NCBI RefSeq assembly: GCF_000003815.2
Contig: NC_049997.1
Span: forward strand, 3,084,328 to 3,148,327
Length of the DNA: 64,000 bases
Reading direction: 5' to 3'
Source: Branchiostoma floridae
Taxonomy: Eukaryota > Chordata > Leptocardii > Amphioxiformes > Branchiostomatidae
Under the pieces are notes generated by a model that had not been told where the DNA came from, made no database searches, and saw only the letters and a program-made list of their open reading frames with translations. Position 1 is the stretch's first letter. Each line of letters begins with the position of its first letter. A program made the position numbers and the translations under genes. This document shows positions 11,355 to 23,299 of the stretch, piece by piece.

Positions 11355-11581
11355 ATTCTTGAAATAGTTAAACTGTAATTTCCAACACCAAAAATTGGAC
11401 TCACCCAAATTGTCGACTGTACAGCATCANNNNNNNNNNNNNNNNNNNNNNNNNNNNNNNNNNNNNNNNNNNNNNNNNNNNNNNNNNNNNNNNNNNNNNN
11501 NNNNNNNNNNNNNNNNNNNNNNNNNNNNNGGGTGAGTCCAATTTTTGGTGTTGGAAATTACAGTTTAACTATTTCAAGAAT
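11355..11581. repeat. Perfect 52-bp inverted repeat around an assembly gap
   Basis: Positions 11355-11406 and 11530-11581 are exact reverse complements. The centre is the 100-N gap 11430-11529. This is either a foldback transposon whose centre was not assembled or an artefact of joining two strands of one repeat. Confidence 0.9.
11430..11529. other. Assembly gap (100 N)
   Basis: Exactly 100 N, the usual placeholder for a gap of unknown size. Confidence 0.99.
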
Positions 11582-12256
11582 GACTTGTACCAACACAGAT
11601 GAACTTTCAAGTTAACATTATAGATTAATGCAATAAAACAATTCATTAACTGTAAAAATTCCCTTGTCCCAGAAGTTGGGTAGACATAGACAATTGCAGT
11701 TGTACAACTTGTGATGCATACTATGAATTGACTTTCGTCCAAGTCATAAAACGCTGACAGCCAAGGTTCGTATCATTTTTCCCATCTCTAGCCTCTACCA
11801 GGCTCCACATGTCACTGGAAAGATAGTGCAAATTGGCTAGCCTCTATAGCAGGCTCTCTGGAGTAGTTTTCCGTCTATGTTGGCTCAGTATACATTATTG
11901 CTGGTAATTACATGCTTGAAAAAAGCATGTACTGTTTCTGGTAGGGATCTTTGTGATTCCGGACCGATATCTCTAGAACCTCTGGATGGATTGCGATTTC
12001 CTTTGCTATGGGGATAGAGTGTGTGACCTATTGTGCTATTAAGTAGATTAGAAGTTTGCTGTTGTTTTGTGGTTCGTTTTTTAAAAAATATTTACACCCC
12101 TTTTCCTGATATGGAGTGATCCGGCCTCATTCCCTCTGTCTCAACCTCCTTGGGGACAGCTAGCAGCTGTAACATGTGTTTTGAGTTTTCAGTAGCATGG
12201 TCCGAGTGTGTGGAAGGGTCGTTTCCAGTGCTACATCTCCAGAACAGAACGTGTGA

Positions 12257-12911
12257 TTTACCTCCATGAAAAATGGAGGTATAGTTTTTGGTGTGTCTGT
12301 GTGTGTGTCTGTTTGTGTTTCCACATATTTGTGGTCAGCATAACTTTAGAACCTGTTGATGGATTGTAATGATATTTGGTATTTGGGTAGGTGTTTGGAA
12401 GACGAAGGTCAAAGTCAATTTTGGATCCCCTGGTGTGTGACCTTGGTACTGCAACAGAACTTGGATTTTTGTATCTTTTGACATGGATATGCTATGGTCT
12501 TGATTTTTGGTGGCACATAGCTTGTGGTGTAAGGAAGGAGTGTTGTATGTTTGGGCCCTCTAGCAGCTTGCTCTAGAACTGCTGGGGCATTCTGGTCAAA
12601 ATCTTCCAAGGAGCAAAAAAGAGCAACTGTGACCATCGCTGTCACCTCTGTATGGTGTGAACCATTATATACACATTGAGATACAATGTATGTGCCAGGT
12701 GCAGGTGTAACAATAGGAAATAAAAATGAAATGGTGAGGACACCAGAAAGGTGTAGTTTTGGATCTCACTGTTTACCATAGGTAGATATATAACTTAAGA
12801 ACAATGATGGAATAATTTTGCCAAACGTCAAACCATATCAACCCCCACGACACACCATACGCACCATCACAAAACAAAATATTTCAAGCAGGTTTGAGTT
12901 TTCAGACTCTT
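12257..12911. repeat. Dispersed repeat, family R1, copy 2
   Basis: Begins TTACCTCCATGAAAAATGG, here forming a small hairpin with GGAGGTATAG, then the GT tract, GATGGATTGTAATGATATTTGG and CTTCCAAGGAGCA shared with the copy at 2872. The right end is degenerate (ATATTTCAAGCAGGTTTGAG). Confidence 0.7.
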
Positions 12912-12944
12912 GTTTCTTTTTGCAGTCAGTCGCTTTCCCTGTCG

Positions 12945-13052
12945 GCCCCGTGGAGCAGAAGGGACCCAGTACAAAAAGAAATGGCCAGCAAAAGTGTATT
13001 ATATGAGCCAAAAAAAGACGGCAAAAGGGCAACAGAAAGCATGTAATAGAGG
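12945..13052. repeat. Half of an H1 hairpin MITE
   Basis: Only the right arm is present: GGGACCCAGTACAAAAAGAA, GGCCAGCAAAAGTGTATTAT, GAGCCAAAAAAAGACGG, then ATAGAGGCTA. Confidence 0.7.
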
Positions 13053-14463
13053 CTACAAATTGGCTAAATAGACAAATAATACACCAGAGGAGTCAGCTAG
13101 CCGAGGGGTACAATTTGCGACGAAAACAGTGAAACAGGAGAGAGTTATGGTGCATCTCTTCCTGTGTATCCATGCCCCCAACCGCTTTACAAATATTGAC
13201 CTCGTCAGAAAACGATTCACACATCCATGGGAACCAGAGATTTTCCCAGATAAGGTCATTAACCAATTATCTCTTATATCCGAACTGAATTATGTGGTAC
13301 TGGATCCATGTACCAGCCATTTAATTAATTAACTAGTAATTAATTGGCGTTTAATGAAGTTTATTTGCAAGTTCTTGCCCGAGGGCTAATTGCAACATGA
13401 AACATACCGAAAATATAGTAAACATACATAAAATAAAGTAATTTGGTATAGATAACAATGGTGAAAAATGTAGTGGCTATTCTATCACTGATATGGACTG
13501 CTGAGAGCTACAATCTACGCATCTGGGGTTTGACTTCTTTTCTGGAAGCAGTGAAAGACGAAGTACCCCACTTTTTCTATGATGAGTGTGTTATGTGACG
13601 TTAACAGCGTTATAGTTTTGTTTTCATCGGTAAGCGTTTGGAAATTTTTGTGTGTTTTGCATACCTCTTCAAATAACTCATTTCTTTCCTTGTCATTAGA
13701 GAGGCAGTTGGAAATAAAATGTATTTCGGAATTAATGGACTAAGGTTCCAAGGCCTATGTCGTATTAAACGTTTTCCTTGTTCCTGGTGCGACACAAATC
13801 GCTCACGCTAAGACGACTTAGCTTGGGTACCATTTTCCGCTGCTAAGACGAATCTACTTACCCTTAAAAAATGAAAAGAAAAACGGCAAATAGTGACAAT
13901 TGATATATGTATATATACAGAATAGTTGATATATACAAAACAAAGGTAGATCGCTTCTAAAATAGATGTGTATCAACTAGTTAACTATACTCACTCATTC
14001 CGATGATTCCTCATGCTCATAAAGATACGAAGAAATATGAGGTGAAAATGTAGACATCTTTATTTCTGTTTTCTTTGTAAATTCGTCTTGTGTAGGAAAT
14101 AGTGTTTTGATGGTTGTTGCTCCTGAAGCTTGAGGCGTTGTAAAGATGGGATAATTGTCTGTTGTTTCGGTTCATCGTAAAAACATTTTTGTGGGAAAAG
14201 AATCATGATATTGTTTGCTGAACCCGTATGTCTAAATATTTGCCGACACGGTGGTATCAACAATTCACACGTCTTTGGCGACCACATACATTGTAAGGCC
14301 TCTATCCAATAAATTTTGAGTATTTTAGGGTTTCAGCCAAACTCCTATCAACCTGTTGCATTACTTAAGTTTTGCTGAAGAGAAGATGCTTTTAGCAAGG
14401 TTGTAAAACTAGCTACAGACAGAAATTTGCGTCCATCTGTGTGAGTTTTCTAGCCCCAGTCGT
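13053..14463. other. No gene seen
   Basis: AT-rich DNA without a convincing coding frame, RNA gene or repeat. A TTAATTAATTAAC run lies at about 13320-13335. Confidence 0.35.
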
Positions 14464-14549
14464 GTCCAGGTGCAGCCCTACCGTCTGTGGAACACATCCG
14501 GACTCAGACATGGCGGCGCCCGGCCAGCCTTTAACATGGAAATTCTCTC
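14464..14549 (+). promoter_or_regulatory. Conserved block CNE-1, MRF-A copy
   Basis: About 1.75 kb upstream of the MRF-A start. It shares GTCCAGGTG, CAGACAT, a GGCGG...CCGGC core and CCTTT-AA-ATGGAAATTCT, in that order, with 23300-23389 upstream of MRF-B; a third partial copy is at 30602-30648. It is inferred to be an old paralogous cis-element retained after gene duplication. No coding frame is shared. Confidence 0.55.
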
Positions 14550-15250
14550 GAGCCGGGAAGCGAGAGGCGAAAATTCTTCTCTCAGCGTGATGATGCTTTC
14601 ATCACTCACCCGTTTACCGGTGGGGAGAGGGGGTATGGGGTCGTGTTTGGGTCAAGTACACGTTGCTTTTTTATACCGCCCCTTACGACAACTGTATATT
14701 TTAGTCAACTTACAGTCATGCCAGGTTTCAAAATGTTAAATGTCAAACATTGTGATCCTTCTTTAGATACCTTACAGCCCCTTGGTGCAATATAAGATGT
14801 ATCCGCAAGAGGCGTTATTGCATTTAACGTGGGTAGACCGTATATGGGGCATAAATACGGCTAGGCTCTGTTTGGTTTTTAACGCCTTTTAAAGCGTTTT
14901 ATCGGGTATTTCTTATTTTGGAAGGGTCTCTTTTTGTTATAGAAGCGACTAAAAAGACGTTAAGATATTAGACAGAGCCAAACCTCTACTTTGAGTGTAC
15001 AAAATTACTAGTTGTCCTTTTAAATTGTTTGAAGGCAAAGAAAGCTTTGAAAAAGTAAATGCATGAATGCACTTTTCTTAATGGTTGACTTTGATAAAAA
15101 AAGTCTTTGTTGCTATGAACTTTAAGACATGAGTGTGTAGCCAGTGATTGCTGACCTCGTTTTTTTCCAAATTGGAGTAAGATGTTGCGTTCGGTGGTTT
15201 GGTGCCGTTTTAAATCGCCCCTCCCCTCCACACGAATACTCCACAGTACA

Positions 15251-15290
15251 GAAGCCCCGCACCTTTCATGTGCAGCGACCGTGACGTGTT
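15251..15290 (+). promoter_or_regulatory. Conserved block CNE-2, MRF-A copy
   Basis: Matches 24011-24050 upstream of MRF-B at 34 of 40 positions, ungapped, and ends with an identical ACCGTGACGTGTT. It lies 990 bp upstream of the MRF-A start. It contains an E-box CATGTG (absent in the B copy) and a CRE-like TGACGTG half-site (present in both). Inferred enhancer or upstream promoter element. Confidence 0.65.
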
Positions 15291-16019
15291 CTCTCTCCGC
15301 TCACGACAGGACCGGGCAAAATGGGATTTCAACATGCGAGGAATTCTCTAAATTCTCCCGTTGAGAAAGATAGACCCACCGTGTGTCAATGTACAGCGGT
15401 TCATATTCCTATATATACTTGATTTTATTCCCATTTATAAGGCATCCCTGAATAGACGATCGATATTAGAAACGTCGTACCTTTTAGAACACAGTTCCGC
15501 AGGAAAATCCATGCTGTTACACCTTGATAGCCATATGTGATGCTGGTTATGTACATGTGAACTTGAAATTAGGTCTTTTAAAGTTACGTAGTATTACTTT
15601 GATGAAATCGTTGTTATTGTCACCCAAAGCACAAAATAAAAGGTGTTCTGTGATCTGACACCAAAGTTACGTTGTTTAGTTGAAATTCACCTGTATTAGG
15701 TGTTTATGATCTCTTCGGCTTTTGTCGTCTCACGGTCAACAGCTTCAGGCAGGGCCTCAGTCAGTTACTGGTTACAGTTCTTGCCTGTCAGTGCCTTTGA
15801 TGACTATGTTTTTATACGTGTTTATGATACATCTGAATTTATTTCAGTGTGTAAGTCACAAGGGTTTTATAGAGGTTTCTAGCGAAGAGCTTTCAAGTCC
15901 AATTTTCTTCACGCGAACTAAACATGCTACCTCGAATAACGTCGTTCTCGAAGTGCGGCAAAATCTTATAGCACATAGCAAGGAGGACCCCCTTGCTGTT
16001 TACAGTGCCATTTTTGTTT

Positions 16020-16194
16020 GCCACCCAAGTCGGATTTGGTCCGATTTTCCTCGGCGGGTGGAACGGTGTCCTACCGAGACAGCTTTGCCTTTCGATCGGT
16101 TCTCCAGCGGGAACACCTCCCGGCCGTCATGAATATTCAACACCTTGTGAGGAGGAGCTTGAGGAATCCCCTGGTGAGGATGTACGGATATAAA
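16020..16194 (+). promoter_or_regulatory. MRF-A core promoter region
   Basis: Elements in order: GCCACCCAAGTCGG (16020-16033), CCGATTTTCCTCGG, GTCCTACCGAGA, the near-palindrome ATGAATATTCAA (16129-16140) and a TATA box TATAAA (16189-16194). Transcription would then start near 16220, giving a leader of about 60 bases. The same elements in the same order precede MRF-B. Confidence 0.75.
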
Positions 16195-16279
16195 GGCAGA
16201 CCTGCCCTCCTTTAAACTCACACGTGGACTCTTGTTGACAACACGACTCTTCCTTCACACAGTCTTCCGCTGTTTCTTC

Positions 16280-17981
16280 ATGATGAACTACACAGAGCTG
16301 AGCAGCTGTCGGTTCCAGTTCGACACGTCCTACCCACAATCACCGGACCAAGGCTTGGACATGTTCGGCAGTCTGCAGGTCCCCGCCCCGATGGAAGCGT
16401 ACGGAGGCTACGGTGAGTCCGCCGGGCACGTCCCGGCCCCGGCGGCGGCAGCTCACGGGCCCGGGCGGTGTCTGATGTGGGCCTGTAAGACGTGCCGGAG
16501 CAGGAAGGCGTCTCGGCACGACAGGAGGAAGGCCGCCACCATGAGGGAGAGAAGACGGCTCGTCAAGGTGAACGAGGCGTTCGAGGTGCTGAAGAAAAAG
16601 ACGCACATGAAGCCGAACCAGAAGACGCCCAAGGTGGACATCCTCCGGAACGCCATCGCCTACATCGAGCAGCTGCACCAGACTCTGCGGGACGGTCAGG
16701 AGAACTCGGCGGGACAGAGTGCGGACTCCCCCGCGGCCAGCCCCGGGGCATGCTCCGATGGAATGGTGAGTTTCTCCATCATCTTTCCCTGAAATTGAAA
16801 AGCATGTTTCAATCATTTATCCCGGTTTTTATTGCTTTTATTAGGTTGGTCGACGGGACGTGTCCTTAAACTTTTAAATCATAAATGTCGCCGTCGCTCA
16901 ATCGCATTCTACATGTAGTCATGGCCATGGAATCCAAACATATACTTATAAGTAGCCAGCAGGAGAAATCATTATCCATCAATCGTTAACGATTACGTTT
17001 TAAGAAAAATACTTTGTTTGACTCTGACGCATCCTGTAAAATTTCGTCAGCATATTGAATCCTGCAAAATCACGCATTTTGATATCATACACGCGTTTTC
17101 CTCTGCATCACTTAAATGATGACAAGAATTGTAAGGTAGCTACAAATGAGTAACGTTTTGTTTGATGTTGTTTCACAGGATTTAAACAGTCCGGCCAGCT
17201 CGTCATCAGAGTCAAGTTTCACCTGGACGGACGGTGACCTGTACCCCTCTACTGACCTCCTCTCCGGTAAGTCTTGTCATCAGGCATGTACATTTATCTT
17301 TCTGTCAGAATTGAATTGTGGCAAGAACACCTGAGTCCAGGACGATCGTGCGATAGTTCTTGGGACAGCCATGCAGTTTTAAAAGTTCAGCTGTCCTGCT
17401 ACACAAAAGGCTGTGTTAGAGCCATGTCGGTGGTTTGTTCTATCATAGCCTGCTATGGCATCAAAATCGTGCGACAATCGCACAGCGTATGTGATCGTGC
17501 CCTGACTCTTCAAATAAAAGTTAGGCTTCGGCTGGTTTTTACGTTTCTGCCTAGCTTTCTATTCTGTAAGAGTTTCTTTTGGTCCACCAGGCGACTTGAG
17601 AGTAACAAAACGTCATCTTTCTCTTTACCTTGTACTAAAGAACACGGTCGGTCAAATGTGAGAGGAATTGTTCAGGATCAATCAGAGGTGATAAAAGAGG
17701 ACAGTATTTCATTTCTCTAACATGTTTCTATTGCCTACCAGCCAACATGAGAATACCAAAACCTTGTAGTTGTAGTTGTAGTTGTAGTAGTTGTACGGAA
17801 TAATCCGAGGTAGTTGGAGGAGGAGTAGGTCGAGGACACTTTTGCAGTTTCTCTAACATGTTTCCTTTGTCTCCCGTCGACAGATTTCCTGTCCAGCATG
17901 TCTAGTGAAGCCGCTGGGACGAGTCTTGACAACCTGTCGTCCATCGTCAACAGCATCGCGCTTCCCGACGGGCACCTGTAG
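16280..17981 (+). CDS. MRF: Myogenic regulatory factor (MyoD family bHLH), paralogue A
   Basis: Muscle-specifying bHLH transcription factor, nuclear, expected to dimerise with an E-protein on CANNTG sites. Exons 16280-16765, 17179-17266 and 17884-17981; phases 0 and 1; 223 residues. In order: N-terminal LSSCRF, the Trp motif CLMWACKTC (W67, the PBX-contact region in the family), basic region [14 protein letters not shown] (81-94) with the myogenic Ala86-Thr87 and Lys96, then helix 1, loop and helix 2 to about 137. Exon 1 ends in CSDGM as in vertebrate MyoD genes. The end of the protein has [12 protein letters not shown] in place of the usual SLDCLSSIV helix III. A is the most divergent of the three ([12 protein letters not shown] where B and C have [12 protein letters not shown]). 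ATGs at 16280 and 16283 are both possible. Which numbered amphioxus MRF it is cannot be told. Confidence 0.95.
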
Positions 17982-17990
17982 TCATGGACA

Positions 17991-18030
17991 CAAGATGGCG
18001 GCGTCCAAGATGGCGGATCCAAGATGGCGG
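17991..18030 (+). promoter_or_regulatory. Three tandem CAAGATGGCGG motifs after the MRF-A stop
   Basis: CAAGATGGCGG occurs at 17991-18001, 18006-18016 and 18020-18030, starting ten bases past the stop codon. The motif equals the established YY1 core AAGATGGCGGC at two of the three copies. It sits in the predicted 3' UTR. YY1 binding is inference. Confidence 0.6.
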
Positions 18031-18209
18031 CCACAATCACTAAAATATTCCGTTCCTTTGTAATCAATTCCATGTTCGACGGACTCTTCTGTCACTAATA
18101 GAAAGTCGTAAATTTTATACGTAATTGACATTTCGACCATGTACGACTTGTGCAAGAATGTCATCGAGAAATGTGTCGTGATTTTTTGTCAATATGAATC
18201 TATTTTTAT

Positions 18210-18215
18210 AATAAA
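18210..18215 (+). terminator. Poly(A) signal for MRF-A
   Basis: AATAAA about 230 bases after the stop codon, the first one downstream. Confidence 0.6.
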
Positions 18216-20690
18216 ATATCAAGGAAAAGTATACCATGTTGTCGTCTGATTTACGTATACAATGTACTTTAGTGTCAGGGATAGTAAAGGGGTCGACATG
18301 ACCGGTGAACATATCGATGGATCTAATGAGGAAAAAAGATACAGATCAGTCCAGAAACTCGGAAGTATGAAATATAGACAAAGTTAGTATGTTACTTATA
18401 ACTGTCCTGTTAGGTTCATCACAGGTCGTAATCACAGAAAAAGCAATACAAACTTACAAAAAACTTTAAGGAACATTTCAAGTAATAGTTATACTGACTA
18501 GATCTATATCTTTGTGCAGGTATAGCAAGAAATGAGTGTTCTTACACGTGGACAGCCCAACCGCGTTCAAACTTCGACATGCCCTTTAAACAGAATTAGA
18601 AAACGTTTTACACCTGGTTGAAAATTTAAGACACCCTTTTCTATGCAGGGCGCTTTGAAAACCGCCCTAGTGTCGACACGTCGTCCCTTGTTAAGTAAAT
18701 AAAATGAAATGAAGTGCTACAGAGGAGTCTATAGTTCGCAGCAACAAGGTCATCTACCTAAATCAGAATGCATTCTTTAGTTATTTACACACTTGAAACC
18801 CTTCAACACGGCCCTTACCATACAGGCGATATAATGCCTACCTATCCTTGCCTACATATAGTATGTTCCTTGATGAATAAGTAAAGCCCGTAGAAAGTGT
18901 TGCCAAGTTCAGGGCGTAAGAACTGTACGTCTGTTGACACAAGCTATGGTACATGTATATTGTTGCCACGAAAGCTGCTATACCCCATTTCCACTAGGAC
19001 AACGCTCTGGTCGCGCGCACCTTAAATTTAACTCTTATCTTCTTATCATGATACTGGACAAAACCCCGCGTGGGGCATAATGTCCAGGAACTCGCCTAAC
19101 AAATTGTATAGAACAGAAAACTTATCTTTTTTACGCTTTGTGTGTTTTGTTGTCTTTTCAGTCACACGTTTACATTTTTTATGATATACCCTGTATGAAA
19201 TTGAAGGATACACATGTCCTATTTAGGTCGCAGTCAGAGAGCAGCGCGATCGTCGTCTAGTGGAAAGGGGCTTTAGAAGAAGCCATGTGACCTACCCGAG
19301 TACTCCGCTTTCTATCAAATATGATTACTAAGTCAATTGTTGCCTTGATTACGTTCAAATTTACTGTTTGTGCCCCAAATGAGAGGTTGTATGATAAACA
19401 CTTATGGAAGAATAAAGTATGAAATGATTTAAACTCCAAGCAGATGTTTTTATCGTTTTTTTTTAATGTTTGGCTGGTGGACTTAAAAAGCGCTTAAAAC
19501 ACGTCCAAAACCAGCCGAGGCCGAACCTCTGCTAGTTGGCAAGTAGCTATTGGGCTGAACAAAGTTTCCAAGGAGTATAAAAGCCCACAGTTTCCAAAGA
19601 GCCCAAATAAGCTAAAAAAAAATCTGTCAATGAAGTTAGCTGGCCCACTGTGTCTCCTATGATCGCCTTTAAACGGTCTTTTCCCCTAATTTCAACCGTA
19701 CAGCTGCAGCCAGAAATCACCAGCTGATTTCTGGGGTGGACTTTAAACAATCGCCGGGCTTGTTTGCTCAGTAACTGGGCCCGATCGGGCGCAAGTGTTC
19801 CTTCCCTCCGAGAGTTGGGGGTAGCTGCACGGTGCGCCCTGTACAAACCTTCTCGGGGCAACTGTTCCAATATCCTCACGACAAATCACTCCCCTGAGGA
19901 GACACACTTTCCGCGCGGCCCTCAAGATGGATGGGGGTAGGGTGACGTCACTGCAGTACATCATGGTCACCGCTAGGTGATGCAGGTGTCACAGAGCGTT
20001 TAGATGGACTTGAAAGATACTATCAAGCGAAGAATCAAAGGTTTCCAAAGTATTTCATCATTTCAAAGTAAGGCATTACTACACAAAAATACAAATTCTA
20101 TTAGCAGGAATGTTACGAGGCTTTTATTATAACCCAACAATTAGCGAAAGGAGATTCGACCATGTACTTTTTTTTTCCTTTTTTACTTCGCGGCGAAATA
20201 ACTTATGAACGGCAATCTTGTATGTAAGCTTTGGTTTTGGATATGATTAGGCTGAAACTAAGTTTATGAAAAAAATGTGGACAAATTCATCATATCAAAG
20301 ACTCTTTTGGCTTGACTTGACTTAAAAGATCGTCATAAGAATGTACTTGCAAGAATGCGCGCAATTCATACCGGGTGTTTTCTTGCTGTTGCTACGTGCA
20401 TGGATAAAATACATTTCTTATTCTAGTGTGACCGCGACCAACATGCACCCCGCCCTCCGCACGACAAACGTCGACAGATGAATTTGACCCTGACTCTAGG
20501 AGTGAGCAGTTGTGGCAAGTGGCACGCGTCGACAGCACGGCCGGACAAAGGCCTGCCTTATACGTGCCCGTCCCCCGTGTCGCCGGCAGCCCGCAAGTCG
20601 CGTGGATGAACAAGAGGAGACCGGGTCCTGTGTCGTCCTCCCGGGCCGGGTATCCACACCCAGGAGACGGGAGGGAGGCTTCGGTTTCTG
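18216..20690. other. Between MRF-A and MRF-B; no gene
   Basis: No credible coding sequence. A segment near 19440-19540 resembles transposon debris (TTTTTAATGTTTGGCTGGTGG ... CCAAAACCAGCC) with relatives near 14880 and 55250. 19660-19960 is GC-richer and contains the paired E-box element listed separately. 20430-20680 is also GC-rich, with no frame or family recognised. Confidence 0.4.
19701..19734. promoter_or_regulatory. Paired CAGCTG E-boxes on an inverted repeat
   Basis: Two CAGCTG sites, the E-box preferred by MyoD-type dimers, at 19701-19706 and 19721-19726, 20 bp apart. The second overlaps a perfect 10-bp inverted repeat, CCAGAAATCA (19710-19719) and TGATTTCTGG (19725-19734) with a 5-bp spacer. 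It lies 1.7 kb after MRF-A and 5.2 kb before MRF-B. Inferred candidate auto- or cross-regulatory site. Confidence 0.4.
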
Positions 20691-21400
20691 TTCCTACTGT
20701 CTGTTGCTATGCGATTTCTTCAATAAATGAACGAACAGGAAAACCATTTCAACATTCTATAGGTGTATGAATGAGGATTGAATGTTGCTATGCGATTTCT
20801 TCAATTGATGAAAGAACATAATCCCCAAGCAGATCCTACGGTGCCATAAGATAGTATCAAAGCTGGCCAGGGAGTATAGCCGGCTAAGGGAGTCAAACGG
20901 GCACCGGAAGTTTGATACTATACATTACGCACCCTGGATCTGGTTGGAGATTAGAAAGAACAGGCTAGGCAAACCATTAAATTTACTATCATAGGTGTAT
21001 GGATGAGGATAGAATGTTGCTATGCGATTTCTTGAATAGATGAATGAACAGGAAAACATTTACACAATCTGAAGATGTATTACTGAGGATAGAATGCTGC
21101 CATGGTCGTGGATTATACGAGACTATTATGATAATGTTTCTGCGACACGTATTATAAAAGATACGATACCATGACAGGGAACACTGCGGCTTGTATACTA
21201 GTACTAAGTAGGTGTATGAATGTGGATAGAATGTTGCTATGCGATTTCTTCAATTGATGAATTAACAGGAAAAACACTATTTAAACATTCTATACATGTA
21301 TGAAGTATGAATGAGGATAGAATGTTACCACAGTCGTGAATTATATGACACTGATTAAGCCTCTGCCTCGTATCATAAAAGATATGATATCACGAAGAGA
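20691..21400. repeat. Degenerate direct repeats, TTGCTATGCGATTTCTTCAA
   Basis: Units with TGTATGAATGAGGATAGAATGT, TTGCTATGCGATTTCTT and GAACAGGAAAA recur near 20702, 20785, 21020 and 21233, with partial units near 21090 and 21310. Between them, 20855-20920 holds a separate small inverted repeat (TAGTATCAAA / TTTGATACTA). Confidence 0.7.
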
Positions 21401-21743
21401 AATACTGATATTTTATCACAAAATGTAAATACAATGTCACGTTTTTTGTACGTCTCCAACTAGATGACAGGCTCTGGACTACAATTGAATTTCTAAAAAG
21501 CAAGCTGGCCTTGTTGTAACTTTTGTTTTTGTTGTTGTTTCTTTTATCTAAATTCAATGGTGTGTGAAGCGTTTTATACAGCTGCTATGAAATATGTGGA
21601 TTTAGCATAAGACAACAAACAATTGATTGAATGAGCTAACACAAAATGGGTCGGAAATTTCAATAATTTTGAATCTTCAATTTCAGCCCGGAAAGTTTGC
21701 TGCTCACTGCTTTCAGTTTGGTGATTTTTGACAATTTTCTTTG

Positions 21744-21766
21744 CCCCCCCCCCCCCCCCCCCCCCC
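21744..21766. repeat. Poly(C) run
   Basis: About 23 C in a row; its length may be unreliable in the assembly. Confidence 0.95.
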
Positions 21767-22588
21767 AAATCTTGGGAAGAAGCTCTTTCTTGCGTTCATA
21801 TGTGAAGATCCGTACGTGTGTGTTATCTATGTGTGTGTCCGGGACCCCGGCTGTGTAATAAACACAGGCTCGTTGAAAAATCATCAACACTTTCTATGTC
21901 TTCAAGATGCCGACAAAGATAGCAAACGTCTTCCATTCACTTTCACAAAGAAGAGAAAACAAGAAGACACACAAGTCTCCTGAAATCTCCGTTTTTATAT
22001 GACGAAGAAAATGCTGACCAAGTACATAAACGTTTGCGCCAGAGAAACCCAAAGTTTTCCCTGAGAAAACCTACCGTATAAAGCAAATTTATCATCACTG
22101 AGGGACGCGATTTGGCGCGTACTGACAAAGTGACATCATTAGAAAACGATTGTCACTTCTGGGCTAAGTGGAGACGTGCCAGATAATAGTGATTCACACC
22201 GATCTGGCACTTCCGACTTCTGTGTGTATTGAGAGGCGGTTAGCACAAACAGCAGAACAAGAGATTTAACGGGATAAAGCTATTTTCGCCTTTGTGTTAA
22301 TCCGGTTTAGAGTGGATTGTGGTAATCGAGCTAATAAACTCATCAGTGGCACGAGAGGATGAGATTTTAACGAGCACCATAACAAACGGTCAGAACTGAG
22401 CGAGCAGATGTTAATGTCTTCAGAAGAAAACTCTCCCAAGATGGCGCAGTCTTTGTTTTCATCTGACTCATAACAGCTCTAAGTGATGAGGCACATGTGA
22501 CTGTTAAGCACGGAAAGTTTGTTGTCATAAAGCTGGGACGTCCTTCCTAAAACTAACTCATAGTATTTCAAAGTGTGAAAACCTAAAA

Positions 22589-22717
22589 TAGCCTATACCG
22601 GGCTCCACAGGTCGCAAACTGTACTCCTCGGCCATCTAACTCCTCTGGTGTGTTTTCTGTCTTATTTGGCCAATTTCTACTATTTTTCTAGCGACCTGTG
22701 GAGCCTGGTAGAGGCTA
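22589..22717. repeat. Hairpin MITE with TAGCCTATACCGGGCTCC ends
   Basis: Left end TAGCCTATACCGGGCTCCAC AGGTCGC pairs with right end GCGACCTGTGGAGCCTGGTA GAGGCTA. Related single ends occur near 10360, 10855, 11795 and 39500. No coding capacity. Confidence 0.75.
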
Positions 22718-23299
22718 TGTGATAAATACATTGATTGTAGTCCAGTCTATTTGTTGCAGGATAGCAACTATTCGGGGATGTGTACTGCTTATCTCACATG
22801 CAACAGTCTGTGTTTATCACATGTAGTACGTTCTTTAAATAATCGGATCACAAATGTTTAACTTAAAAGTGATATTCTCAGAAATAAAATCAATTCAGAC
22901 CTTTGCGGGTGTTTTGATACACAGAACTATTACCTCAGGACATAAGTTACCGTTACTTTTATTATACCCACAAAATTTCCAAACATTTACTGACAAAACA
23001 AAACTATAACCCTGTTTACGTCACATAACAAACTCATTATAGAAAAAGTGGGACACTTCGTCTTCCACTGCTTCCATCCAGAAAACAAGTGAAACCCCAA
23101 ATGCTTAGATTGTAGCTCTTTATCTGTACTGTACATATCACCAGAACAGCCTCTTGTTTCTACACCATCTATACCAAAGTCTTTTATTTTTTGTATGTTT
23201 ACAATTTATTCTGTATGTCACATGTTGCAATTAGCCCACGGGCAACAACTTGCAAATAAACTTTCATCATTATATTTCTATCCTTTCTCCTCCCGGTTG

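Noticed and set aside
16340-16869. Antisense and shifted frames over MRF exon 1 (also 25022-25387 and 58267-58692)
   Set aside because: High-GC coding exons leave long shadow frames; only the MRF frame has a bHLH domain.
19547-19970. Minus-strand open frames in the GC-richer region between MRF-A and MRF-B
   Set aside because: No recognised motif or consistent splice sites; the region is better explained as regulatory or repeat DNA.
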